DNA from: Sorghum bicolor
Lineage: Eukaryota; Streptophyta; Magnoliopsida; Poales; Poaceae
Assembly: GCF_000003195.3 (NCBI RefSeq)
Contig: NC_012872.2
Location: 59,501,695 to 59,565,694 of the forward strand
DNA length: 64,000 nt
Direction of reading: 5' to 3'
Below are positions 36,007 to 46,017 of the stretch, piece after piece. Made by a program: the position numbers and the translations under genes. Within the stretch, counting starts at the first letter, position 1, and the number at the start of each line of letters is the position of its first letter. Below the pieces are notes generated by a model. It saw nothing but the letters and a program-made list of their open reading frames with translations, was not told the DNA's origin and made no database searches.

Positions 36007-36984
36007 ATGGCTCCCAAGCGCTCGGCTCCACCTCCGCCCCCGGTTGCCTCCTCCGAGGAGACCGCCTCTGGTTCGGGCTCCGAGGAGGAGGAGGAGGAGG
36101 ACGAGGAGGAGATCGCCCACTCACCTCCTCCGGCCGCTCACAAGAGCATTGCTCCGCCGCCGCAGAAGGACCAGGAATCCGAAGCGTCCGATGAGGATGA
36201 AGATGGCGAGGAGGAGGAGGAGGAAGAAGAAGAAGAAGAAGAAGAAGACGAGAAGGCCAACCGCGTGATCCCTTCTTCGGCCACCAAGAACCCGCCTCCG
36301 CCGCCGCCGGCTCGCGAGGAATCCGAGACCTCCGACGAAGAAGAGGAGGAGGAGGCGGACGACGAGATGCCGCAGACGAAGCTCGCTCCAACTCAAGAGA
36401 TGGAGGCGAAGGGCGCAAAGCGGCCGAGCGCGCTGTTCCAGCGCACCTGGTCGACGGACGACGAGTTCCGCATCCTGGAGGTCCTCGCTGCGCACCGCCT
36501 GGAGCACGGCAGGCTGCCCAAAATAGACGTGCTGGCCAACGCCCTCGCTGGCAAGCTCGACAACAGTGGCTGCAGCCTCCCCGAGCTCCAGAGGAAGGTG
36601 AAGAGTTTGCAGAGCAGGAACATCAAAGCGGTCAAGAAGGGCGTGCTGCCGAGCAAGGATGAAGACCGCCGTCTCTTCGACCTCTTCAAGAACGTCTGGC
36701 CCGTTACGAAGGTGGCACCTACCAAGGTGGCGCCTACCAGTGGTGCTGGTAGGGAGCCTGACGAGATGTGTGAGCTGTACCCATACCTTGCGGAGGAGGT
36801 GAAGGCGCTTCAGAAGGCACACCCGGGCATGTTCAAGCGGGAGTTCGCGATGATCGACGATAGCAAGGCCCGTGCACTGGACGAGAAGATCAAGAGGCAG
36901 AGGCATGCACAGATGAGACTGCATCTGCGTCGCCTTGACCTGACCAAGGAAGTGACCAAGACACTCATGGACCTGGCTGAGTGA
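36007..36984 (+). CDS. GeBP/STKL-like DNA-binding protein (DUF573)
   Basis: Intronless, 325 residues from ATG 36007 (MAPKRSAPPPPP). An in-frame ATG at 35899 is rejected because it lies upstream of the TATA-like box. The first ~130 residues are disordered: proline runs and long Glu/Asp tracts (about 20-35 and 63-80) coded by GAG/GAA repeats. The DUF573 (GLABROUS1 enhancer-binding protein) domain spans about 144-232, opening FQRTWSTDDEFRILEVL and closing LFDLFKNVWP. A predicted helical C-terminal region (LYPYLAEEVKALQKAH..., about 258-325) may mediate dimerisation as the leucine zipper does in GeBP. Family role: plant-specific nuclear transcription regulators linked to cytokinin response and leaf-cell fate. 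The specific target is unknown. Confidence 0.88.
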   Translation: MAPKRSAPPPPPVASSEETASGSGSEEEEEEDEEEIAHSPPPAAHKSIAPPPQKDQESEASDEDEDGEEEEEEEEEEEEEDEKANRVIPSSATKNPPPPPPAREESETSDEEEEEEADDEMPQTKLAPTQEMEAKGAKRPSALFQRTWSTDDEFRILEVLAAHRLEHGRLPKIDVLANALAGKLDNSGCSLPELQRKVKSLQSRNIKAVKKGVLPSKDEDRRLFDLFKNVWPVTKVAPTKVAPTSGAGREPDEMCELYPYLAEEVKALQKAHPGMFKREFAMIDDSKARALDEKIKRQRHAQMRLHLRRLDLTKEVTKTLMDLAE

Positions 36985-37490
36985 TGGGATGGACTGGGCT
37001 GAACAATAGGCATTCTATTTTATGGCATTCAAATGCATTGATGCGAGATTACCAGCAAATGTTGTATCATATACTGTTGCATTGTCAGTGTTAAGTCAGG
37101 AAGTGCCTGGATGATGTTCAGTTATTCTTCTGTTTTGTTGTTGGTTCTGAACTTGGCAGGATAACTTCGAAGTCTAAATTTTGTCAGTCTAAGCTCTAGT
37201 AATATGGAAATACTATGTTATTGTAGTAATATGGAAAATACTATGCTATTCGGAACCCTGACTCCCCGAGGACTTCACCACCCCCTTGGCTGTCCGTGAT
37301 GCCTTTCTTGATGTTAGCTAGCATTATATGAGATCAATTTATCATTTTCATAGGAACTCCAGAGTTCACAAATTTGCTATTATCAAATGCAGCCAACAGG
37401 CTATTTGGTGGGAAAACATTCAGACAGTTTCGATAAACATATACATCCGGTCATAATATTTCAGATACTGACTTCTAACATGTCTTTTAC
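36985..37490 (+). other. 3' flank of GeBP gene
   Basis: Likely 3' UTR, then AT-rich DNA. A short repeat (aatatggaaatactatg) occurs twice at 37200-37245. No gene. Confidence 0.4.
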
Positions 37491-39337
37491 AGTGATGGCT
37501 TTTTCTTTGCTGTCAAGGAAGTACCAAGGACTCAATGCAAAACAATGCAGTCTGTAGCTTGAACATGTGAGTTATGAATTATGCAGGCTTGAGAATTATG
37601 CTGATTACGCTGCTGCAAACATGTTTCTCAATCGTCCCATTATTTTTCTTGACTTCCACTGATAATAGGTAATTATTTTGTTTCACTGTTTCAGGAGATA
37701 TCTCTCTTGAGTCATTTGGAGCATGAAAATATAGTTCAGTATTTTGGAACAGATAAGGTACTAAACTCATTTCTATAGTCATGAAATTCATTTCCAGAAT
37801 AAAAGTATGATAAGCATACAATTATTTTCTATAATAAAATTTGCTCTATGTGGTGATTGCTTTGTTGTGCTCTGTTTTGTGCTCTCCTTTTGTTTATATT
37901 ACATGCTATTTTCAAGTATATGGCAGCTGTCCATCATGAGTGTTTTTTTAATGTTAAATTTGTGGGACAAATTCATTGCAGGAAGGTGGGAAACTATATA
38001 ATTTTCTTGAACTTGTTACCAAGGATCTTTGGCAGCTTTATATAGATTCTGAACGGTTTGCATTATCTACATCAGCAGAATGTACTGTACGGGTTACTTA
38101 GATTAGAATGATATATCAATTTGATTTTCTACTTCATATCTGGATGTAAGTTTATCTTACCTGGATATTGAACATGCTCATTCCCTATGTTACTAGAGTC
38201 ATAAAATGTGCCAATATCCTAGTAGATGCAAGCGGGTTGGTCAAATTGGCAGATTTTGGACTTGCAAAGGAGGTATTCACTGTGACATTCTAAACACCGT
38301 AAGATTCATCTAAGTTCTACATCTACATGTTGTGCTGACTCTTTCTAATTTGCATTTGCAAGATGCCAATTTTGAGCCTAGCAAAATCTAGCAAGGGAAC
38401 TGTCTACTTGATGGCACCTGAGGTTAGTATGTGCAGTTGTGGTTCTGTGCTGTTTCTATCTGAGTGATCTTACAGTACCATGTTGAATTCTTAAAATAAT
38501 CCAGAATATAATTCTAATTATCTTAAGTGGAGATTGCCTAAAAATATCCCTTGCTGTTTCAACCTTAATGATGTGCCTTTCCGTAGTTCAGTTACTTGAC
38601 AATGGCAAGTTTGATACTTATGAGCCTGCTTTAGAAAATCAAGCCAGCTAGTTGTAACTCAAAAACTTGTAAGCACTATGACAAACAAAAGTGTTATATG
38701 ACTTAAAGCTGTTTCTTTACTTTATCAGAAAAGTGACAATAAAATTTGGTCTGGCAAGTTGCGAACCACATGGTCACATAGACCTCCAGCCGGACATATG
38801 GAGTCTTGGCTGCACAGTTTTGGAGATGCTGACAGACAAGAAGAAAGAAACAAGATCCATATGGCTACCTTTCCTGACTGATAGATTTGCTGTTTATCTA
38901 TGTTTGTGCAAATGTCGTACGTATGGTATATTGGACCAAAAATAGCAGTAGTCTTGGTCTAGATGATTCCATCCTCTAACTGAGTTCAAAAGACTATTTT
39001 GAAGAATGAATCAGGGTTTTTGCGCTCCTTGGAATCAGGCCTATACGTAGTGTAAGCCGCCTGCTTTCATGAGAAATATCGTAAATGCACACACACAAGT
39101 AGCACCTCTCTTGATAGAAAGCTATACTTTCATGGTGAATGCTATCATATTTCCCCTGTTTTGTTGACACATGTTTTGCTTAAAATTGGTAGGGGAATAC
39201 CACCAGAAATTCCTAACACATTATCAGAAGACGCGCGTGATTTCATAAAGAAGTGTCTCCAAGCAAATCCAAATGATGACCGGCCATCTGCCGCTCAGCT
39301 ATTTGAGCACCCATTTGTGCAGAGACTGCTGCAATAA
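37491..39337 (+). pseudogene. MAPKKK (MEKK1-like) kinase pseudogene
   Basis: Separated blocks match a plant MEKK-type kinase domain in order. They are SDGFFFAVKEV (37491, VAIK lysine present), EISLLSHLEHENIVQYFGTDK (37695-37757) and EGGKLYNFLELVTK (from about 37982). Next are a catalytic-loop remnant RVIKCANILVDASG with ADFGLAKE (about 38192-38272), MPILSLAKSSKGTVYLMAPEV (about 38363-38421) and PDIWSLGCTVLEMLTD (about 38793-38840). The last block is [34 protein letters not shown] plus stop (to 39337). It is dead: no Gly-rich loop, the HRD Asp is Val, and the first block runs into a stop. Parts between blocks are also missing. Introns are retained, so it arose by segmental duplication or transposon capture, not retroposition. 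Confidence 0.85.
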
Positions 39338-39835
39338 TATGGCGCCTGATGTTCTCATTGATTGCTAACATATTTGATTGTACATAAGCTGGTAAGTCTT
39401 CCTGTTATGGATGTTGGGATTGAATGTAGAGAGTTGAGGGGAGCGATGGTGGCTGTACTCGTGGTGCTACACTGTGGGTGCTGTTCACAGCGGCTAGGGT
39501 GCGCTGCAAGGGAGAGGAAGCTGGCCAAGGGCCTTGCCCCATGGTTGGGCAAGAGTGAAGGGTTTTCGTCTTAATTCTTAATTTTTGCTTCATTAGATTG
39601 ATACATCTCCTCTCCCTATATAGAGAGGTTTACTTGACTCCCAAGCTACTTGATACCTAAGCAAGCAACCTTTATTTCTAATTAACCCTAACACTAATGG
39701 GCTATACCACCAGTCCAGGCCCAATAAGTCCCTGCCATAACACTTCCAGCCTCCTATTAAACAAACAGCTTCTTTAATCACCTCCATCTTATCACTCAAG
39801 AAAATATTTAGCTGAACTTGCCGGTACTAATGATT

Positions 39836-39856
39836 CCCCCCCCCCCCCCCCCCCCC
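39836..39856. repeat. Poly-C tract (21 C)
   Basis: Uninterrupted run of 21 cytosines; the exact length may be uncertain through sequencing. Confidence 0.8.
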
Positions 39857-39953
39857 TCCATTTTATAGATTTAACTTACATGCGTGACCTGTTGCTATAA
39901 TGAGGATTGACCCCAGTGGCCTGAATTCCGAGAATGATTCCTCAATCTTAAGG

Positions 39954-40104
39954 CATCCCTTGCTCACTGTACCATTTTCATACTTTATAGTTTAGGGGGA
40001 CGTCATCCATTGCTCACTGTACCATTTTCATGCTTTATAGTTTAGGGGGACGTCATCCCTTGCTCACTGTACCATTTTCATGTTTTGTAGTTTGGGGGAG
40101 GTCT
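39954..40104. repeat. 50-bp tandem repeat, three copies
   Basis: TGCTCACTGTACCATTTTCA recurs at 39961, 40011 and 40061, each followed by a TTTATAGTTTAGGGGGACG-like sequence. The third copy is the most diverged. Confidence 0.95.
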
Positions 40105-40810
40105 AAAACTGCTTTCAATCTGGTAAGCACATCCAAAACCTTAGAAGCAACTATTTCAGATTATGTGTGCCTGAATATCCGGCTGATCTAGTTTTTACTA
40201 GTGCTTGCATTTTGGCCAAACGGGAAATCACTCTAATGTCAAAAACGTTGCGTGAAAGTATAATACAGCAGTTGGTCAATAATGCTCTGATATTTCGTGT
40301 TCTGTTTCTAGCCTCCATACCTGTTGCTTGTACAGGTCAAATTCCATTTTTGATGATGTTAACAGAGCGCCTAGAGTTCTTGTGTCTGGACTCTGTAGCT
40401 GATCATATATATGCCTAAGCGCCACACAAAAGCAACATCGATTGTCTATAAACGGTAATGCTACTTAGCGGGCGTCCGTCCGGACGGACCGCTCCGCATG
40501 CGCGTCGGTTTTATTTCAAGATGCAAGTGGTGCGGACCTGTTTTCAAGCCCACTTAGCCCGCCCTGCAAAACAAGCCCACTGGACAACTGCAGGCCACTT
40601 AATTTTCTATTGCTGGACAGGGCAGTCCAGCCTGCTAGCGCGTGCAGGCCAATTGCAGAGCCCGCAAAAAACTGCTAAGGCCTGCTAGGTATCGCAGAAT
40701 CTGCTCCTATCGTAAACCTGCTAAGAACCTGCTCCCTATCCTAAACCTGGACTCCGCCGCCGCAAGTATCGTAGAATCTGCTACTAGGTCGCCGCTCTCT
40801 GCTCTCCCTA

Positions 40811-41368
40811 ATGGTTGCTCCTCCCCCTTCCATGGTCGAGGACACCGCTCTTCGCTCTCCGATGCCGGTGCCGGAGAAGCTCGCCGATGCCCCCGCTGCC
40901 GCGCCAGCCAAGAAGAAGCCATCGTCTTCCTCCAATGACAAGAAGAGGAAGGGGAAGGGTCCGCCAGACCTAGCTCTGGCTGCCGAGGCTCCCGTCACCA
41001 AGAGGAAGGGGAAGGGGCTGTCGCACCCTGTTTCGACCTCCGAGATCCCCATCGCCAAGATACCGAAGACTGGCGATGTGCCCACATCCACAACTGAGCT
41101 CCCTAGATCTGGCATAGCCATCGCCGCCACTCACACAACAGTGCAAACCCTTGTCACGGGTTGCCGGCCTCGAGGTCCACGCTGCCCCTGCTCCAAGATG
41201 TGGACGCTGACGGCCAGACGTCACAGCAGGTATGCTATTTTTTGTTGGCACTATTTGATTCTTCAAATTATTGGCATGAAAATGCAAGCCAAGTTTTGTG
41301 ACAATACATGCTGGCAACATATATATATAGCAGAGACCCTTAATCAAGCACTACATCTACACAAGTAG
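40811..41368 (+). CDS. Hypothetical Lys/Pro-rich ORF inside MULE
   Basis: 185 codons from ATG 40811. The first ~115 residues are Ala/Pro/Lys-rich with two copies of a KRKGKG basic motif. From about residue 130 the composition changes, and AG/GT-like borders near 41230 (CAG|gtatgc) suggest that only 40811-41230 is an exon and the rest intron. No domain is recognised. It is probably a captured or unrecognised host exon, not a complete gene. Confidence 0.25.
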   Translation: MVAPPPSMVEDTALRSPMPVPEKLADAPAAAPAKKKPSSSSNDKKRKGKGPPDLALAAEAPVTKRKGKGLSHPVSTSEIPIAKIPKTGDVPTSTTELPRSGIAIAATHTTVQTLVTGCRPRGPRCPCSKMWTLTARRHSRYAIFCWHYLILQIIGMKMQAKFCDNTCWQHIYIAETLNQALHLHK

Positions 41369-42600
41369 CATATTCCAGTTTATTTACAAGCAGGCACATG
41401 TTGTTTAATTCGTTTCCGTACCGTTGATTACAATAGGAAACATGCAGGATAAAATTTGCTCAGTTTTCAGTTGGGCTATGCTGTTTTAGATAAATGGAAC
41501 ATATGTCCAGCTGGTGTGTCTTAGAGATCAAGTAAGGATTAAGGAACAAGGAGCGCACTTAGATTTTGTAACATGTGATCAATTTTCATGCAGTATCAAG
41601 TGTTGTAGGTGTTTGTAGACTTTCAGTTGCTTGGATCTATCAATTTTAAATTGGAAAAAACAAGCTGAGCCATATTTAGTTCCGTTCGTTGTTTGCATTC
41701 AGCTAGTTTCCTATATGTCTCTCATTAAAAAAAGTCCATGCGGGCCCTGCTAGGCTTTGCAGACTTGATCACTAGGCCTAGTGGGTTCTTATGGGCCTAC
41801 AGGCTGCAAACCGCGAACGCCCGCAAAGCCTGCAAATGATTATTGCGGCGGTGGCTTGCAGAGCTCTGCAGAGCAGCCCGCTTGCATCTTGAGTTTTATT
41901 TGGTTAAGTGTCCAGACTGATCGTTCCACATGTCCTGTGCCTCATCTATGTCATTGCTCCAGGGCGTATCAGCTGTTCAGTGGACCTAATTATATTTTAA
42001 TTCATAGACACAACGTAGCACAAATATGTGTATGTACACGTACGGTGGTCTCAAAAAAACATGAATATGTGTATATTAGAAGAGGACATAATTGGTATCC
42101 GTGGAGAGTTGTGTTGAATGACCAGCTATGTCTCCACTGCACCGCTCGCCCCTTCGCTCGCTTTTGCCGCTTGCCACAGGCAGCAAACCTGTCGACCGAC
42201 TGGCACTGTTGCTTGATCGTCGCTCATCACTCATGGAGAGGGAGACTGCAGCCACCTGACCGCCGTTGTTGCCTCAAGCATGGGGGGCAAATGCCTAGTG
42301 CCACGGCCTAGCGTCCACATCCCGCTCACGGTCGTCGCTAGGACCACCCTAGGAGAGGAGTCGTTGCTGGCCCAGGCGGGCATAGGCGCAGCTGGCCACT
42401 GCCAGGCCATGCCACCATCCTCGACCGCCGGCTGGCCGGAACCGACCATTTTCGCTCTGCTCTGCGTCGCACGGAGGAAGGTGGAAAACGCATGTTGCAA
42501 GAGTATGTTTCACATGTTTCAGAGGTATGTTGCGAGTGTTTAATATAGATGTTGCAAAAGTATATTAAGGTGTTGGGTAAAGTTTATTTTGCCTAAGATG

Positions 42601-43030
42601 TTGTATATATGTTGCAATTGTTGTATACATATGTTGCAATAGTTGTTTTCAATGTTTCATCTATTTTATCTTGATGTTGCATGTGTTTTATTTTAATGTT
42701 GCAGTGACTATAGACGTATGTTGCAAGTGTATGATCCGAATGTTTGGTCTGCACCATATGTATGTTACAAGTGTTTTTATGTGGGTGTTGTATATGTTGC
42801 AATAACTATACACATATGTTGCAATTGTTGTATATGTATGTTGCAATAATATGTTTCCAATGTTTCAGCTATTTTATCTTGATGTTGCATGTGCTTTATT
42901 TTAATGTTGCAGTGGCTATACATGTATGTTGCATGTATATGATCAGAATGTTTCGTCTACATCATACGTATGTTACAAGTGTTTTTATCTGGATGTTGCA
43001 TATGTTGCAATAACTATATATATACATATG
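42601..43030. repeat. ~207-bp tandem repeat, two copies, TGTTGCA-rich
   Basis: GTTGCAATTGTTGTATA starts at 42611 and again at 42818. The copies share the order atgttgcatgtg, ttattttaatgttgcagtg and tatgttacaagtgttttta. Each copy holds many internal ATGTTGCA words. Confidence 0.85.
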
Positions 43031-43069
43031 TTGCAAGAATATGTTTCAAATATTTCACTTTGTTTCATA

Positions 43070-43316
43070 CTCCCTCCATACCCATAAATAAAGTCGTTTT
43101 GGACAAGGTTTGCGTCAAACATTCAAAATGTAAATCATGAATAACTTTTAAGTTGTTGAATTTGAAAATGTGAAAACCATATGAATAGATTTGTCTTGAA
43201 AAATTATTTTATAAAAGTATACATATACCACTTTGTGATAAATATTTTTATAAAAATAAAGAGTCAAAGTTAGGTTTTAGAGAGCATGTCGTTATTTTAA
43301 ACAACTTGCAAGGGAG
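43070..43316. mobile_element. Stowaway-like MITE
   Basis: CTCCCTCCATACCCATAAATAAAGT at the left, ...AAGGGAG at the right, with TA at 43068-43069 and 43317-43318. Confidence 0.75.
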
Positions 43317-43512
43317 TACATATGTCACAGCAAGTGCTACTCTCTTTGTTCTGACTCGCGGGCACGCACACGCTACACGCACTAGCGCTGCCTATCTCTA
43401 TCTGCGGGCTTGCTCTAAGTCGGACAATGCAGAGCGAGCCTCCTGCGCCCGTAGACACAAGGTACACACGCTTTGCACCTTCTCTCTGGCATGCGGTTGG
43501 GCGCTTTTCTAC

Positions 43513-43754
43513 GGCCTTGTTTAGTTCCAAAAAATTTTGCAAAATTTTTCAGATTCTCCGTCACATCGAATCTTTAGACTCATGCATGGAGTATTAAATA
43601 CAGATGAAAATAAAAACTAATTACACAGTTTGATCGAAATTGACGAGACGAATCTTTTGAGTCTAATTAGTCCATGATTGGACAATATTTATCAAATACA
43701 AACGAAAGTGCTACAGTGTTGATTTTGCAAAAAATTTTGGAACTAAACAAGGCC
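43513..43754. mobile_element. Tourist-like MITE, GGCCTTGTTTAGTT family
   Basis: GGCCTTGTTTAGTTCCAAAAAATTTTG...GGAACTAAACAAGGCC, with an extended near-perfect TIR and TAC duplications at 43510-43512 and 43755-43757. Nested in the MULE-like element. Confidence 0.9.
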
Positions 43755-44215
43755 TACATGTTGCTAGACGTTTCTCTCAGCTGGACAGGCCCACGCGCTC
43801 ATGCTCTCCCGTGCAGAGTAGTAGAGCACCAGAGCCTCGTCCAATAGTGCAGCATGCAACTGAGTCAACAAAGTATGCGTGTTGTACTCCTTTGTCTCGC
43901 ATACACTCCGCAGTGGCGCAACAGTGCAGCACTAGGCGCGGGCGTCCGGACACGCGTTTCGACGTCCGAGCGCTAGCATAGCCCGTCTATAAACTGTTTC
44001 TACAAAAGGATTCTTCGTGAAACCCTTTTTAAGAAATAGACCAAAAACTTAGCGTTAAACAACAAAACGCCGAGATATTTGTATAGGCGTTATATCAAAC
44101 TGCGCCAAAACCTGCCAGAGCCAAACGTGGTGTGTCCACGCCAGACCTCAGCGTGAGGTCATTCAACGCCGACCTTCATACATGTCATTTCACGCCGAGA
44201 TCCATACTCAATCTT

Positions 44216-44462
44216 GGCCTTGCAGTTCACCTCAGAATCCTTTTTTTTTTCAAAATTCTCCATCATATTAAATCTTACAATATACGCATGAAATGAAATA
44301 TTAAATATAGGTAAAATAAATAACCAATTACACAATTTAACTGTAATTTATGAGACCAATCTTTTGAGTCTAATTACTCTATGATTGGACAATAATTATC
44401 AAATAAAAATAAAAATATTACAGTATCTAAAACCAAAAAATTTTACCACCTAAACAAGGTCC
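44216..44462. mobile_element. Diverged Tourist-like MITE, GGCCTTGTTTAGTT family
   Basis: GGCCTTGCAGTTCACC...CCTAAACAAGGTCC, with the family core (attacacaattt, gagaccaatcttttgagtctaatta) visible but with many substitutions, so this is an older copy. Confidence 0.75.
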
Positions 44463-45295
44463 AATCTCTCTTGATTTCTCATTAGCTTTTTCTCTATACG
44501 CTTCCTTCCGGTAGATACCTAAATTTATTGAATATTCTATATGCAAGCTAAATAAATTGCCCAAAGAAATACTATCTATAGTTTCTACCTAGTACATATG
44601 CACGTCCGGTACGCGTCTATCAAATAAAAGATTCATTAATAATCTCCTACAAATAAAAAGAACAAAAGTAAGACCAAAACTTCGTACGACAATTTTTTGC
44701 GTCGCCTTTCCCTTGCGACGTGCGATCCCGCAGCTTCTCCTGCATACGGTAGCGCCACGCATACAAGGAAAGCGCGTTGTCCACGCTCAGAAACAAGGAC
44801 ATCGCGACGTGCAACAAGCGCTTGGGTCGTCGCTCTTGTGGAACCGTGATCTGGGAAGGAAGGAAACCGCGATGAGCCCACGATCTAGGAAGTGGGAAGG
44901 AAGGAAACCACGACAACGGGGCGAGGCGCTAGCAGGTGGGACCGCGTCCCCGCGATTGACGTCTTGCCCCCACCCTCGCCCTGCAAACCACGATCTAACA
45001 TTTACAAATATACTCATGTATGTATAACATGGTATGAAGATGTGACAGAACTTATTCGTGGATTTATTGGCGCATGAAAGAAATAGATATCGAAGGTTTT
45101 TTCTGTCAATATAAAACATTATCTTAGACACATCACAGAAGGGTCTATATAGCCTGTGACACCGCGGTCTCCATGACTGTGTTAATTTCACAAACTTTAT
45201 TTTTTAAAATTAAATGACACTTTACATTGGTATTTAATTTTACAGTATTGTCATCTTATCGTGCGATCCGTGTATTTTTAGTATAAATTATTGTT
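44463..45295. other. Intergenic, possible body of a Helitron
   Basis: Holds a GC-rich block (44700-44990) that could be captured gene sequence. It ends at a Helitron-like 3' hairpin. No named gene. Confidence 0.3.
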
Positions 45296-45333
45296 ATCCC
45301 GTAGCAACGCACGGGCACATTACATAGTAGATA
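45296..45333 (+). mobile_element. Helitron-like 3' terminus
   Basis: CCCGTAGCAACGCACGGG followed by CACATTACATAGTAG is the conserved grass Helitron 3' hairpin plus a mutated CTAG end. The 5' end was not located. Confidence 0.6.
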
Positions 45334-46017
45334 AAATAACATATATTTTGATAAGTCAGTACATGGAAATTTAGAATGTGCCTTTCCAAATTCAGTTATT
45401 GTGAAAATTTAGATATGCAACAAAATCAATTCGTAGCTCCTAAATAACTAGAGAATCTCCAAGAGTTCCCAAAATTTACTTTATAGAATCCTTGAGTTTT
45501 CCAATTGGCCAAACATAATTAGGAGTAGCAAAGAAGGGCTGTCAACAGTTTCCAAAAAGTAATTCGCAAAATATTAAAAAGTTGAATTTGCGGGAAACTT
45601 TCTTGGCAGCAGATCACTCAGCCGGTCACAGGGCCAGGCACCAGTCAGCAACAGATAGCTGGCTGGGAGCCTCTTTCTGCTCCACCTTGTTCGTTTGAGT
45701 TTATCAGTCGAAAATCAAATCAGTCAAACGAGTTTCCCAACCTTCCAAGCCGGCCCTCCAAGCCATAGTTTCCCAACTTTCTCCTTCGCCATCAGCTGTT
45801 AGCTTGTATACTAGTATGTAGGTGCAACACCTCGGCGCTAATTGATCAAACGCCGAGCCTCGGCCAAATCGCGTTTGCAGTTGCGTGTTAAGTTAAATAT
45901 TGAATCGTCAGCGTAGAGTTACCGTACGCCGAACTTTGGACTATTTTTAGAAAAGGTTTTATCAAGGGTCTATTTATAAAATACGTTTTAAAAAGGAATA
46001 AAATGCAAATTTTTCAC
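45334..46017. other. Intergenic DNA with partial inverted similarity to 43996-44060
   Basis: 45890-46010 read in reverse resembles 43996-44060 (AAATAGACC, CCTTTTTAAAA and CGCCGAG words). No gene. Confidence 0.35.

Larger units (their letters stand above)
39338..40443. other. Intergenic, tandem repeat and poly-C tract
   Basis: Contains the poly-C run and the 50-bp tandem repeat listed separately. The segment around 39595-39760 (tctcctctccctatatagagagg, cctaacactaatgggct) resembles a retrotransposon LTR fragment but has no boundaries I can define. Confidence 0.4.
40454..43985. mobile_element. Mutator-like element (Pack-MULE-like), ~3.5 kb
   Basis: A 9-10-bp direct repeat (G)TCTATAAAC flanks the segment (40444-40453 and 43985-43994), the size expected of Mutator. 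The ends form a degenerate TIR: GGTAATGCTACTTAGCGGGCG at left and the complement of GCGCTAGCATAGCCC at right. Both ends share further GGCGTCCGGAC motifs. No transposase is seen. The interior has a GC-rich ORF block (40811-41230), a second GC-rich block (42120-42480), a ~207-bp tandem repeat and two nested MITEs. The GC-rich blocks look like captured exons, but I cannot name the source genes. Confidence 0.6.

Noticed and set aside
36121..36924. 267-codon minus-strand ORF across the GeBP gene
   Set aside because: It is a shadow of the acidic repeat and DUF573 coding sequence, with no domain on that strand.
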